Positions 1 to 7,764 of a stretch of DNA of 31,147 bases are shown here, in pieces (positions within the stretch are counted from its first letter, which is position 1; every line of letters begins with the position of its first letter). Below the pieces are notes generated by a model, which did no database searches, was not told where the DNA came from, and worked only from the letters and a program-made list of their open reading frames with translations. The position numbers and the translations under genes were made by a program. Origin of the DNA: a virus; the IMG/VR virus record IMGVR_UViG_3300021961_000386, positions 1-31,147 of that record. One strand, 5' to 3'.

Positions 1-1
1 T

Positions 2-373
2 TCCGCACCACAGCTTGGTATTATGACTCGTGTTTTTGTTATTGGCAATCCATCTAGACCAGATGAAATCATTGGCGTGTTCAATCCAATAATTACAAAC
101 TATGACGAAGAAGATGTGGTTTATGAAGAAGGCTGCTTGACATATCCCGGATTATTTGTTAAGATAAAGCGTCCACGTGGGATTCGTGTTCGTTATCGAG
201 GTTGGGATGGTGATGGTGATGCAGTTCGCTATGAAGGATTTACTGCCAGAATATTTCAACACGAATACGATCATCTGAATGGTATTACGTTTCAACAAAG
301 AGCCAATCGATTCCATTTAGAAAAAGCACGTAACTTCAAAGCTAAGGCTGAAAAGAGATTGAAATCGGCATGA
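2..373 (+). CDS. def: Peptide deformylase, 5' end outside window
   Basis: Removes the N-terminal formyl group from new proteins in the cytoplasm. The frame is open from base 2, so the gene starts upstream of the window. Residues read before the first ATG (base 23) give APQLGI, the end of family motif I (GxGLAAPQ). EGCLTYPG matches motif II (EGCLS), whose Cys binds the metal, and HEYDHLNG matches motif III (HExxH) with two His ligands and the catalytic Glu. All three metal-binding motifs are therefore present and the enzyme looks active. Phage deformylases are known, chiefly from marine phages, and usually lack the long C-terminal helix of host enzymes; this one ends in a short basic tail. It overlaps the next gene by ATGA at 370. 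The start cannot be chosen from this window. Confidence 0.93.
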   Translation, partial: SAPQLGIMTRVFVIGNPSRPDEIIGVFNPIITNYDEEDVVYEEGCLTYPGLFVKIKRPRGIRVRYRGWDGDGDAVRYEGFTARIFQHEYDHLNGITFQQRANRFHLEKARNFKAKAEKRLKSA

Positions 374-1656
374 GTGCATATGTACCATATACAGTAGATG
401 ATGTAAAAAAGTCTTCGGCTCGACAGCTCTTTACTGTTGTATCGACATTCGCTGGTGGAGGCGGTAGCTCGACAGGCTATCGTCTTGCCGGCGGTAAAGT
501 CATTGCCATGAACGAGTTTGTCGAGGAAGCAATCAAAACCTATTCGACCAACTTTCCTGATACTAAGATTATTCCAGGCGATATCAAAAAGCTAACTGGC
601 GCAGACTTTCTTCGTGAAGCAAATCTAAAGCCAGGCGAGCTTGATATTCTCGACGGCTCTCCTCCTTGTTCTGCTTTCTCTCTTGCAGGCAAGCGAGAGA
701 AGGGTTGGAAAGGCTTTACTAAAAAGACTGATAGTGTTTTTGATTTCGATGCAGATGAGATTGAACTTATTGAAGGCGAGACAATTGTCAACGATGGTGT
801 AAAGACCTATAGCGATGGTAAGATTGTTGAAGCTATCGAAGATTTGTTCCTAGAATATATTCGTATTGCTAAAGAGATTCAGCCCAAGGTTATTATTGCT
901 GAGAATGTCAAAGGCATTACAATGGGCGAAGCGAAGAAGAAACTCGCTGAGTTCCAAAATCTTTTTGAGAATGTACCGCCTGGATATGTTGTAACATATC
1001 ATGTTCTCAACGCAGCAAACTACGGAGTCCCGCAAGCGCGCGAGCGTCTTTTCTTTGTTTGTATTCGAAACGATGTTGCCGAAGCTGTTGGTATCAATTG
1101 GCTCAATATCGAATCGGTTACATATCCACCAGAGACAACACCCATTCTCTTTACCAGAGATGGTCGTCTTGATCCTGCAACAAAGCATGTATCCATTCGT
1201 GAAGCTATCGACGACATCGAGAACGATCCAGAAGAAGTCCAGATGCTGCTCGACTATGTAATGAATGGCTATCAGAAGAAGTTTATTCCGATTCTTCCGT
1301 TCAATCCACCACGTCATGTCAAGCCAAGTGATCCTGAGTTCAAGGATATCAATCCAAAGGGATCGTGCTTCTCTATGATTCGTCCTTGCCCAGAGTTACC
1401 CAGTCCGACAATTACAGCGAATGGTAACAAGTTATCAGTATCTGGTGTTGTTCATTACAATGCAAATCGAAAGTTGACAATCAAAGAATTGAAACGTGTT
1501 ATGGGTCTACCTGAGGACTATACTGCTACAGGTAACTTTGAAAAGCAATCTGAAAGAATTGGACGTATGGTTGCACCGAAAGCTCTTGCGGCACTTGCGT
1601 CTCGTATCTATGAAACAGTTTTGAAGCCATATAAGGAATTACAGAATGACAGGTAA
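370..1656 (+). CDS. DNA (cytosine-5) methyltransferase
   Basis: A 428-residue C5-cytosine methyltransferase with the family motifs in order: motif I FAGGGGSSTGYRLAGG (about 27-42, SAM binding), motif IV GSPPCSAFS with catalytic Cys100, motif VI ENV (178-180), motif VIII QARER (222-226), then a variable target-recognition part and C-terminal motifs IX-X ending in SERIGRMVAPKALA. Between motifs IV and VI lies an acidic segment of about 45 residues (110-155) that is longer than usual. No partner nuclease is adjacent, so it may be an orphan enzyme that protects phage DNA from host restriction; that role is inferred and the target site cannot be read. The start overlaps the deformylase stop (ATGA) and the end overlaps the next gene by 11 nt, so the first three genes look like one translationally coupled unit. 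Confidence 0.93.
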   Translation: MSAYVPYTVDDVKKSSARQLFTVVSTFAGGGGSSTGYRLAGGKVIAMNEFVEEAIKTYSTNFPDTKIIPGDIKKLTGADFLREANLKPGELDILDGSPPCSAFSLAGKREKGWKGFTKKTDSVFDFDADEIELIEGETIVNDGVKTYSDGKIVEAIEDLFLEYIRIAKEIQPKVIIAENVKGITMGEAKKKLAEFQNLFENVPPGYVVTYHVLNAANYGVPQARERLFFVCIRNDVAEAVGINWLNIESVTYPPETTPILFTRDGRLDPATKHVSIREAIDDIENDPEEVQMLLDYVMNGYQKKFIPILPFNPPRHVKPSDPEFKDINPKGSCFSMIRPCPELPSPTITANGNKLSVSGVVHYNANRKLTIKELKRVMGLPEDYTATGNFEKQSERIGRMVAPKALAALASRIYETVLKPYKELQNDR

Positions 1657-2329
1657 GTTTACATTTGCCACACGCGAAGAAGGTTTCGACAATCATATTG
1701 ATGGATCGATCCGTGGGTATAACAATCTCTGGAAAGATATTGTGGACATCTCTCAGTATTTCGTCGAGAACGGAACAACTGTTGTCGATATTGGTTGCTC
1801 AACAGGCAAGATGCTCAAAAGCATGATTGAACAGAATACATTTGCTCCTCTTGCATACTACGATGGCGTTGAGATTGAGGAAGAGTTTTTTGCTGCTTAC
1901 GAAGCAGACGAGAAGCAATATCATAATCTAACATACTTTCGCGGTGATGTTGAGCAGTACATCTTCAACAACTGTTCGTATGTTACCAGCATCTTTACTC
2001 TTCAGTTCATGCCATACAAAGATCGTATGAATGTCTTCCGCAATGTTTATCGCGGTTTGAATCCAGGCGGCGCTTTTGTCTTTGCCGAGAAAACAATGTC
2101 GCAGCATGTACGTATCCACGAGATTCGTACCTTTACCTACTATGACTTCAAGCGCAATACATTCACAACTGAAGATATTATGGACAAAGAAAAGCAGCTA
2201 CGTCATATGACCAAGCCCAGTACCCGTGAAGAGCTGGTCGAGATGTGTAGTGAAGCAGGTTTTGATGCGGTCGATACGTTCTGGCAAAACCACGGGTTCA
2301 CTGGGTTCATTGCCCTAAAGAGACCCTAA
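1646..2329 (+). CDS. CmoA-like SAM-dependent methyltransferase
   Basis: A class I methyltransferase of 227 residues; VVDIGCSTG (47-55) is the SAM-binding motif I. The N-terminal stretch FDNHIDGSIRGYNNL resembles the start of bacterial CmoA (FDxxVxxxxxxSVPGY), and the C-terminal pattern of a Lys/Arg-rich helix followed by AGFDAVDTFWQNHGFTGFIALK resembles the CmoA end. CmoA makes carboxy-SAM, which CmoB uses to build cmo5U34 in the tRNA wobble position. If the phage enzyme does the same, it would adjust wobble decoding, in keeping with the tRNA, bS21 and deformylase genes nearby. This is an inference from similarity recalled from memory; a generic methyltransferase acting on another substrate is possible. 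It is the last gene before a strong hairpin at 2438. Confidence 0.75.
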   Translation: MTGKFTFATREEGFDNHIDGSIRGYNNLWKDIVDISQYFVENGTTVVDIGCSTGKMLKSMIEQNTFAPLAYYDGVEIEEEFFAAYEADEKQYHNLTYFRGDVEQYIFNNCSYVTSIFTLQFMPYKDRMNVFRNVYRGLNPGGAFVFAEKTMSQHVRIHEIRTFTYYDFKRNTFTTEDIMDKEKQLRHMTKPSTREELVEMCSEAGFDAVDTFWQNHGFTGFIALKRP

Positions 2330-2374
2330 AAAGTGCGACTAAAGTATCACACCACCGGTTTGTAACATAGATCG

Positions 2375-2424
2375 ATACAAAAAACCAGACAAAAACCAAA
2401 AAAACAACCAAAAACAACCAAATA
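2375..2424 (+). other. A/C-rich low-complexity tract
   Basis: About 50 nt in the intergenic region after the methyltransferase consist almost only of A and C, with repeated CAAAAAC and ACAACC units. There is no ORF with a start. On RNA it would be unstructured, lying just upstream of the terminator-like hairpin; it could be a protein-binding or Rho-loading (rut-like) site, but no function can be shown. Confidence 0.5.
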
Positions 2425-2437
2425 ATTGCCGTTTGAT

Positions 2438-2480
2438 ATCAAGGGGTTAGCCATCCGGTCGCTAACCCCTTGATTTCGTT
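2438..2480 (+). terminator. 14-bp hairpin, probable terminator
   Basis: A perfect 14-bp inverted repeat (ATCAAGGGGTTAGC with its complement, 2438-2451 and 2461-2474) encloses a 9-nt loop and is followed by TTCGTTT, a weak U tract. It separates the methyltransferase unit from a new promoter at 2494, so termination is likely, though the poor U tract leaves mRNA 3'-end protection as an alternative. Confidence 0.75.
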
Positions 2481-2493
2481 TGGGAAACCGTCC

Positions 2494-2522
2494 TTGACAA
2501 TAAGGGGTATATTGGATATGAT
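2494..2522 (+). promoter_or_regulatory. Sigma70-type promoter for the 2553 gene group
   Basis: TTGACA at 2494-2499 and TATGAT at 2517-2522, spacing 17 nt. It lies just after the hairpin and 31 nt before the next start codon, so it should begin transcription of the small-gene group 2553-3615. Confidence 0.85.
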
Positions 2523-2552
2523 GTTAATATAGAGATTGAGAAAGGAACTAAC

Positions 2553-2759
2553 ATGTCGCTCGCTACTAATTCGAACCGTCGTCAGTCGCTCCGCGCTCTT
2601 GCTGATCGCGCTCTCGCTGACTATATCGCAAACGGTTCTTCAGTTCAGACAGTTACTCCGTCGAAGAAAAAGGTCGAGACTTTTCGTTCCGCAGCTTCAG
2701 TTGCTTCTCAAGGTCGCAAGTTGAACACGCTGCGCAACGCTGGTTTTGCTTCTCGCTAA
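2553..2759 (+). CDS. Small basic protein of unknown function (68 aa)
   Basis: I do not recognise this 68-residue protein. It is rich in Ser, Ala and Arg and strongly basic, with no predicted membrane segment and no Cys. The Shine-Dalgarno sequence AAAGGA (2541-2546) is well placed before ATG 2553, which favours this frame over the overlapping frame at 2536. It is the first gene after a consensus promoter and heads a run of four small genes, the usual setting of early phage proteins that act on the host. A role such as inhibitor or nucleic-acid binder would be a guess. Confidence 0.8.
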   Translation: MSLATNSNRRQSLRALADRALADYIANGSSVQTVTPSKKKVETFRSAASVASQGRKLNTLRNAGFASR

Positions 2760-2775
2760 TCTAAAGGAATCTTAT

Positions 2776-2994
2776 ATGAATATCCACGAAGCCCAGATGT
2801 ATGTCAATCTTGCCTCCGCCTGCAAACGTCACGGCGACGGCTTGAACAACGAAACCGTCGAAGCCTTGCACAAGATGTCGCTCAAAAACCATTGCGGCAA
2901 TGGCTACTGGTCAATCGATGGTCTCCTCGACGATCTAACAGAACTGACTGGTAACGAAGACCTTGCTTCCACAATCCTCAACGAAGTTGCCTAA
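2776..2994 (+). CDS. Small protein of unknown function (72 aa)
   Basis: A soluble, mildly acidic protein of 72 residues that I do not recognise. ATG 2776 is chosen rather than the in-frame ATG at 2746 because AAAGGAA (2763-2769) sits at the right distance and 2746 would overlap the previous gene without a ribosome site. The sequence suggests helices (MNIHEAQMYVNLASACK at the start) and has two Cys and two His without a clear metal-binding pattern. Part of the 2553-3615 group. Confidence 0.78.
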   Translation: MNIHEAQMYVNLASACKRHGDGLNNETVEALHKMSLKNHCGNGYWSIDGLLDDLTELTGNEDLASTILNEVA

Positions 2995-3004
2995 GGAGAA
3001 AGAC

Positions 3005-3352
3005 ATGAAAATCGCATCTGACCTCGAAGCCGCCGTGCTGAAATATATCGCCCACATCAAGGCTGACTATGCTGGTTGGGGTGAGCGTTCCGCTATCCGC
3101 GAAGTAATGATTCAAGAATTCAACGCTGGTGTTGTTTTTGAGATCCACCGCAAGTTCATCAAGATAATGACTGGTCGTTGTGGCTCAGGCTCAAGTGTCC
3201 ACTCGTTTATCATGCTGGAAGACGACGGCAAGTTCAAGCGCGGCGATATCCTCAAGGCTGCTTCATGGCGCGCACCTGCCAAAAACTTTGCTCGCGGCAA
3301 CGTGCTGACTGGCAAGTTTGAACGCCGCGTCTCGTGGACAGGCGCACACTAA
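3005..3352 (+). CDS. Protein of unknown function (115 aa)
   Basis: A 115-residue soluble protein. ATG 3005 follows AAGGAGAAAG (2993-3002), so it is preferred over the in-frame ATG at 2963, which lies inside the previous gene. The N-terminal third looks helical; the rest is basic and Gly/Ser-rich (GRCGSGSSVHSF, then FARGNVLTGKFERR). The SGSSVHSF and RGDILKAASWRAPAKNFARGNV pattern suggests a compact beta-rich domain that I have seen as a small hypothetical protein in phages, but I cannot name a family. Cotranscribed with its neighbours. Confidence 0.78.
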   Translation: MKIASDLEAAVLKYIAHIKADYAGWGERSAIREVMIQEFNAGVVFEIHRKFIKIMTGRCGSGSSVHSFIMLEDDGKFKRGDILKAASWRAPAKNFARGNVLTGKFERRVSWTGAH

Positions 3353-3363
3353 GGAGAATGAAT

Positions 3364-3615
3364 ATGACAGTCGATCAGATCCGCACAGCACTCGACCATA
3401 TGGAAGCCAACTACAGTCTGGCTATGGACAATAGCGAATATGGTTTGGCTAATGCTTTCCTTGCCAAGATTGATTGGCTTCGTGAGGAGCTGGTTCGTGC
3501 AATCAAAGCCATTGATCCTTATACCACGGAAGCGGACATTCATTACTTTGAATGGCAGAACGATGGGCAGCCAAGTGAGATGCAGGAATGGCAAGATTAT
3601 GACCGCGACTGCTGA
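3364..3615 (+). CDS. Small acidic helical protein of unknown function (83 aa)
   Basis: A small acidic protein of 83 residues, largely helical by sequence, with an acidic aromatic C-terminus (EWQDYDRDC). The Shine-Dalgarno AAGGAG (3351-3356) gives a 7-nt spacing to ATG 3364; the in-frame ATG at 3358 is too close to it. It ends the small-gene group: its stop codon TGA (3613-3615) begins the sequence TGACACTTGACA that contains the -35 box of the next promoter. Function unknown. Confidence 0.78.
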   Translation: MTVDQIRTALDHMEANYSLAMDNSEYGLANAFLAKIDWLREELVRAIKAIDPYTTEADIHYFEWQNDGQPSEMQEWQDYDRDC

Positions 3616-3618
3616 CAC

Positions 3619-3647
3619 TTGACATTTGTTTGCCGATGATATATGAT
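3619..3647 (+). promoter_or_regulatory. Sigma70-type promoter for the VWA gene
   Basis: TTGACA (3619-3624), 17 nt, TATGAT (3642-3647). The ATG of the VWA gene is 25 nt downstream with GAGGAGAG between. The 12-mer TGACACTTGACA at this site recurs at the promoter at 6193. Confidence 0.87.
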
Positions 3648-3671
3648 TAGCAGACAATCGAGGAGAGACCT

Positions 3672-5984
3672 ATGGCTGACACGAAGATGGTTACACCTGG
3701 CGCGCTTGACAAGCTGGCTAAGCTGCTTGCTGCCGAAGATATCATGGTCGAACATCGCCCGATCAAAACGGCATACTTCGACGTGAAAAATCGTGTCTTG
3801 GCTTTGCCTATGTGGAAAGAGATGACTGAAACTCTGTACCACATGCTCGTGCTTCACGAGGTTGGTCATGCCCTCGAAACTCCAGCCGATGGTTGGAAAG
3901 GTTCTATTGAGAAGGTCAAAGAACGCGATGGTGTGCGCACTGGCGATACATTTCAAGGCTATCTCAATGTCGTTGAGGACGCGCGTATCGAACGCAAGGT
4001 CAAGCTAAAATTTCCTGGCTCTCGTCGTGACTTCATCGAAGGCTATAATTGGCTGCACGAACAGGACTTCTTTTCTGTCAAGAACAGAGACATTCAGCAG
4101 CTGCCATTGATTGACCGCATCAATCTTTATTTCAAGATTGGCACTCGTGCGCGCATTCTCTTTGCTCCAGATGAGCAAGTGTTCGTGAGCCGAGCCGAAC
4201 AGACAATCACGTTTGCCGAGGTTGTTCAGCTTGCTGAAGATATCTTTGCCTATGCCAAAAAGAAAAAAGAAGATGAGCAGGAAGAGCAGACATTCCAGAT
4301 TTTTGCCGAAGATGGCGAAGGCGACGAAGGTGACGATTATAACGAGTCAGACGTCGACAATGACGGCGAAGAAGGCAATGACGATGCTGAAGATGCTGAA
4401 GCTTCAGCCGAGAAAGACGTCAACGCAACCGGCGACCAGTCAGATCGTAGCGAAGGCGGTAACAATTCCGATCCAATGGACCATGGTGGTCTCGAATCCC
4501 TTACAGATCGTTCTATGAATGATCGTATGGAAGAGCTGCTTGACGAGTCAGTTTCTGGTCGTGAGTTTCAATATCTCATGTTCCCGAAAGATTTGGCTTT
4601 TGAGCCTTTTACCTATAACTTCAAGGATGTGCTTGGCTGGATCGAATACGACTTCACAAGAGGCAAGAAATCTTCTGTTGCCACTGGCTATCGCACTTAT
4701 CTGCTCAATAACTTCCGTCGTGAGAATAACAACGCCATCAACTATATGGTGAAGGAATTCGAAATGAAGAAGGCTGCGGTTGCATATAGCCGTAGCAAGC
4801 AAGCCAAGACTGGTGTTATTGATACAAACAAGCTGCACAGCTATAAGTTCAACGACGACATCTTCAAACGTCTGATGATTGAGCCGACTGGTAAAAATCA
4901 CGGTGTGGTTGCTATTCTTGATATGTCAGGCTCTATGTCTGGTAACTTCCGCGGCGCGATGGATCAGCTAATCTGCTTGGCTATGTTCTGCCGTCGTGTT
5001 GGTATTCCGCATCGTTTTTACGGTTTCACTTCTGTTATCAATGCTGGATTGTTCGATGTGTCTTTCCGAGAAAAGATGCTTCATAAAGAACGTGCACGTA
5101 CAGCCAACAAGGCGAACATACTGGCTCGTCTCAAGAAGCCGTTTGTGTATCCTGATTCAGACTTCGATATGATCGAACTGTTTCATGAGGATATGAACTT
5201 GAAGGAGTTCAACACGATGGTTGGCTCACTTCTTTTGCAGGCTACTCGTTTTAGTCCGGGATATGGCTATAGCGACTATTGCGACGAGTATGTCAAAAAG
5301 TCTGGCTACAATACTGCATACGAATTGATCCTCAATACTATGACTAATGGTGCGATGCATTACTTTTCGCTCGGCGGTACACCGTTGAACGAAGCCATTT
5401 TGGTGTCGCGTGATCTATTGCGTAAGTTCCGCAAGGAAAAGAACATTCAGATCATGAACTACATTTGTATCACCGATGGCGAAAGCAATATGGCATCCTA
5501 TGTTGATGCTTATGGTAAACGTCAAGCTTTGAATTGTGGTTATAGCAAAAACACAACTCGTATCTTTATCGACGAGGAATCTCGTATGCAGACTACGATC
5601 AACTTTCAGTCGAGTGCTGATTTGACTGGCATGTTTGCGCGTATTGTTCGTGATAGCCAAGATGCTAAGTTTGTTGGCTTCTATATTGTAAGCAGCCCTT
5701 ACGATATTCGTAATGCCATCTATCGCTATGTTCCGTATGCCAAGCAAGAAGGCTGTCGTAACCAAATGAGCAAAGAAGGTTCTGTGGTTATTCCTGACAT
5801 GATTAACTTCCACGAGTTCTATTTGATCCGTGGCGGCAAGAATCTTCAAAGCCAACAGGCTAAGTTTGAAGAAGCCAAAGAAATGACAAAAGGTCAACTA
5901 GCGCGGGCATTTATTGGTGCTCAGAACAAGCGTGGCGCAAGCCGCGTGATCCTCGGTCGGTTTATTGACAAGATTGCCTCTTGA
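3672..5984 (+). CDS. HExxH and von Willebrand factor A domain protein (CobT-like)
   Basis: A 770-residue protein. Near the N-terminus, LHEVGHALE (61-69) is an HExxH zinc-binding motif, and NVVEDARIE about 35 residues later may supply a third Glu ligand, as in putative metallopeptidases of this group. A very acidic linker (roughly 195-290) follows. The C-terminal half is a von Willebrand factor A domain whose metal site is DMSGSMS at 417-423. VWA proteins of this kind work with MoxR/CobS-type AAA ATPases, and such an ATPase lies two genes downstream. In cobalt chelatase the CobS-CobT pair inserts cobalt, but in T4-like phages the pair has no proven job; remodelling or proteolysis of a host or virion complex is plausible. 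A promoter immediately upstream and another overlapping its stop codon suggest early or middle expression. Confidence 0.88.
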   Translation: MADTKMVTPGALDKLAKLLAAEDIMVEHRPIKTAYFDVKNRVLALPMWKEMTETLYHMLVLHEVGHALETPADGWKGSIEKVKERDGVRTGDTFQGYLNVVEDARIERKVKLKFPGSRRDFIEGYNWLHEQDFFSVKNRDIQQLPLIDRINLYFKIGTRARILFAPDEQVFVSRAEQTITFAEVVQLAEDIFAYAKKKKEDEQEEQTFQIFAEDGEGDEGDDYNESDVDNDGEEGNDDAEDAEASAEKDVNATGDQSDRSEGGNNSDPMDHGGLESLTDRSMNDRMEELLDESVSGREFQYLMFPKDLAFEPFTYNFKDVLGWIEYDFTRGKKSSVATGYRTYLLNNFRRENNNAINYMVKEFEMKKAAVAYSRSKQAKTGVIDTNKLHSYKFNDDIFKRLMIEPTGKNHGVVAILDMSGSMSGNFRGAMDQLICLAMFCRRVGIPHRFYGFTSVINAGLFDVSFREKMLHKERARTANKANILARLKKPFVYPDSDFDMIELFHEDMNLKEFNTMVGSLLLQATRFSPGYGYSDYCDEYVKKSGYNTAYELILNTMTNGAMHYFSLGGTPLNEAILVSRDLLRKFRKEKNIQIMNYICITDGESNMASYVDAYGKRQALNCGYSKNTTRIFIDEESRMQTTINFQSSADLTGMFARIVRDSQDAKFVGFYIVSSPYDIRNAIYRYVPYAKQEGCRNQMSKEGSVVIPDMINFHEFYLIRGGKNLQSQQAKFEEAKEMTKGQLARAFIGAQNKRGASRVILGRFIDKIAS

Positions 5985-6009
5985 CACTAACTTGCCAACC
6001 ATATATACT
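5981..6009 (+). promoter_or_regulatory. Promoter whose -35 box contains the VWA stop codon
   Basis: TTGACA (5981-5986), 17 nt, TATACT (6004-6009). The TGA stop of the VWA gene is bases 5982-5984, inside the -35 hexamer. It serves the small gene at 6034. Confidence 0.85.
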
Positions 6010-6033
6010 GGTACAGTAATGAGGAGAAAGCCA

Positions 6034-6189
6034 ATGTTCAAGGTAAGCTATACACTCAAAGACGATAACAAGCTGCTTCACGAGGAATCGGCTACGTTTC
6101 GTTACCTCAAGGACGCGTTCGTGTTTATGCGCGAACTGCTGCTCCTTGGCGCAAAGCTTGTCGGCAAACCTACCATCGAGAGAATGTGA
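6034..6189 (+). CDS. Small protein of unknown function (51 aa)
   Basis: A 51-residue protein. ATG 6034 is preferred to upstream in-frame starts (from 5965) because GAGGAGAAAG (6021-6030) precedes it directly and the upstream starts lie before or inside the promoter at 5981-6009. The sequence has an N-terminal beta-like half and a helix-forming half (AFVFMRELLLLGAKLVG) that is moderately hydrophobic but probably too short and charged to cross a membrane. It sits between the VWA protein and its likely ATPase partner with its own promoter, so a regulatory or adaptor role is conceivable. I do not recognise it. Confidence 0.72.
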   Translation: MFKVSYTLKDDNKLLHEESATFRYLKDAFVFMRELLLLGAKLVGKPTIERM

Positions 6190-6192
6190 CAC

Positions 6193-6221
6193 TTGACAAT
6201 AGTGCGCTCATATGGTATTAT
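6193..6221 (+). promoter_or_regulatory. Sigma70-type promoter for the CobS-like ATPase gene
   Basis: TTGACA (6193-6198), 17 nt, TATTAT (6216-6221), 30 nt before ATG 6251. The upstream stop TGA (6187-6189) begins the shared 12-mer TGACACTTGACA. Confidence 0.85.
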
Positions 6222-6250
6222 AAGATATAAGATGATGAAAGGTGATGGTA

Positions 6251-7456
6251 ATGTTGAAGGCTAATCAAACCAAGTTCCTCGAAGCCATGACTTCGATTTA
6301 TGGTAAGAATGCTATTGTTACTATGGCAGGCATCAAAGATGTTGCCGATGGTCACAAGTTCAAGCGTAACGATTACCGTTGGTTGACCCGCGAAGAACAC
6401 CGCGCAGATCGTGGCAAATATCGTTTGCCCGATCTCACGTCAACATCCAATACCGAAAATCTTGCGGCGATGGCTGCTGACATTGTTCCGATCCGCCGCG
6501 AGACTCCTGTGGTTACCAAAAAGTTTGACCCGAACGCTATCTCCGAACACGACTATGCTCAGGTTCCTGAAAAGGACAAGCACTATGTTCCGTTTGGTGA
6601 ATTCAAGATGATTGAAAAGATCGTATCATCTGGTATGTTCTTTCCTGTGTTTATCTCTGGTCACTCGGGCAACGGCAAGACCTTTATGGTCGAGCAGGTT
6701 TGCGCCAAGGTCAAGCGCCCGATGATCCGCGTTCAGATGTCGCGTGAAACTGACGAAGACGATTTGATTGGCGGCTTCCGTCTTATCGACGGCGAGACCA
6801 AGTTCATGAAGGGTCCAGTCCTTCGTGCAATGGAACTTGGTGCGCTGCTTCTCATCGACGAAGCAGACCGCGCAGATCCAGGCAAGGCTATGTGCTTGCA
6901 GGGTATCCTCGAAGGCAAGCCTTACTACATGAAGAAGACTGGCGAGATTGTTCACGCAACTCACGGCTTCAATGTTATCGTGACTGCTAATACCAAGGGT
7001 CGTGGCTCTGACGATGGTCGTTATGTTGCGGCTACCATGCTCGACGATGCTTGGCTTGAGCGTTTCCCGATTACCATCGAGCAGGAGTATCCTACTGCTG
7101 CAATTGAAAAACGCATCTTGACAAATTATCTGTCAGATGATACTATTACAGAAGATGACAAGGCGTTCATTGAACATCTTGTGGTCTGGTCAGAAATCAT
7201 TCGCAAGACCTTTACCGAAGGCGCGATTGATGAACTGATCTCAACTCGTCGTCTTGTTCATATTGCACATACGTTCCGTATGATTGGCGACCGCATGAAG
7301 GCAATCCGCCTGTGCATCAACCGTTTCGACGAAGAGACGAAGACAGCGTTCCTCGATCTCTATGCAAAGGTTGATCTCACGAACACCCCCGTCACCGAGA
7401 CTCCTGCTGCAGAAACCACCCAAGCAGCGGAGAACACTCAGGAAGTTTCTTTCTGA
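6251..7456 (+). CDS. cobS: CobS/MoxR-type AAA+ ATPase
   Basis: A 401-residue AAA+ ATPase. The Walker A motif GHSGNGKT is at about 137-144 and Walker B LLLIDEADR at about 199-207, with the sensor-1 segment VIVTANT downstream. The stretch RETDEDDLIGGFRL between them is typical of phage proteins annotated as CobS, the chelatase subunit, though they belong to the wider MoxR group. The first 100 residues form a separate N-terminal part. It probably acts with the VWA protein at 3672 as an ATP-driven remodelling pair. AAAGG at 6238-6242 gives the best spacing to ATG 6251; GTG 6242 and ATG 6245 are too close. The C-terminal tail is low-complexity (Thr, Pro, Ala, Glu). A promoter-like sequence lies inside the gene at 7118. 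Confidence 0.9.
   Translation: MLKANQTKFLEAMTSIYGKNAIVTMAGIKDVADGHKFKRNDYRWLTREEHRADRGKYRLPDLTSTSNTENLAAMAADIVPIRRETPVVTKKFDPNAISEHDYAQVPEKDKHYVPFGEFKMIEKIVSSGMFFPVFISGHSGNGKTFMVEQVCAKVKRPMIRVQMSRETDEDDLIGGFRLIDGETKFMKGPVLRAMELGALLLIDEADRADPGKAMCLQGILEGKPYYMKKTGEIVHATHGFNVIVTANTKGRGSDDGRYVAATMLDDAWLERFPITIEQEYPTAAIEKRILTNYLSDDTITEDDKAFIEHLVVWSEIIRKTFTEGAIDELISTRRLVHIAHTFRMIGDRMKAIRLCINRFDEETKTAFLDLYAKVDLTNTPVTETPAAETTQAAENTQEVSF
7118..7146 (+). promoter_or_regulatory. Possible internal promoter in the CobS-like gene
   Basis: TTGACA (7118-7123), exactly 17 nt, TACTAT (7141-7146), the same -10 variant as the UvsX promoter. It is inside the coding sequence about 340 nt before the HTH gene, which has no closer promoter. 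It could be chance, since the hexamer also encodes Leu-Thr. Confidence 0.4.
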
Positions 7457-7488
7457 GTGTAATTCAACCACCAATGGAGTATATTGTT

Positions 7489-7752
7489 ATGTCTAAGACT
7501 GAAGCTATCCTGAATGCCCTGCAGAACGGTGAAGAACTTACCGCTTCTCAGATTGCCGCTCGCTATGGCGTTGCCAAGCCGCACAATGTTATCTGCACGC
7601 TCCGCGAGCAGGGCTATGCTGTTTATCTGAACCAGCATACGAATTCGAAGGGTGAAGTCACTTCGAAGTATCGTCTTGGTACGCCTTCACGCAAGATGGT
7701 TGCTGCTGCTTATGCCGCTATGGGCAGCGAAGCTTTCTCGCGCGCAGCCTAA
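7489..7752 (+). CDS. Small helix-turn-helix protein
   Basis: An 87-residue protein with a likely winged helix-turn-helix: the segment ELTASQIAARYGVAKPHNVI (about 18-37) has the spacing of a HTH, and the following strand pair (GYAVYLNQ, KYRLG) fits the wing. Probably a DNA-binding regulator, target unknown. The GGAG at 7476-7479 is 9 nt before ATG 7489; the in-frame ATG at 7474 overlaps it and is rejected. A hairpin follows the gene directly. It is placed between the CobS-like ATPase and bS21, with no consensus promoter in the 32-nt gap upstream. Confidence 0.8.
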   Translation: MSKTEAILNALQNGEELTASQIAARYGVAKPHNVICTLREQGYAVYLNQHTNSKGEVTSKYRLGTPSRKMVAAAYAAMGSEAFSRAA

Positions 7753-7764
7753 CAGCTGCTATAT

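Noticed and set aside
137-165. TTGACA with TAAGAT at 17 nt inside the deformylase gene
   Set aside because: Only four of six -10 positions fit and it is not at a gene boundary; chance is likely.
850-1317. Long minus-strand frames, here and opposite other genes (for example 19525-20082 and 5415-5897)
   Set aside because: They are opposite strongly supported coding regions, have no ribosome sites and show no known motifs.
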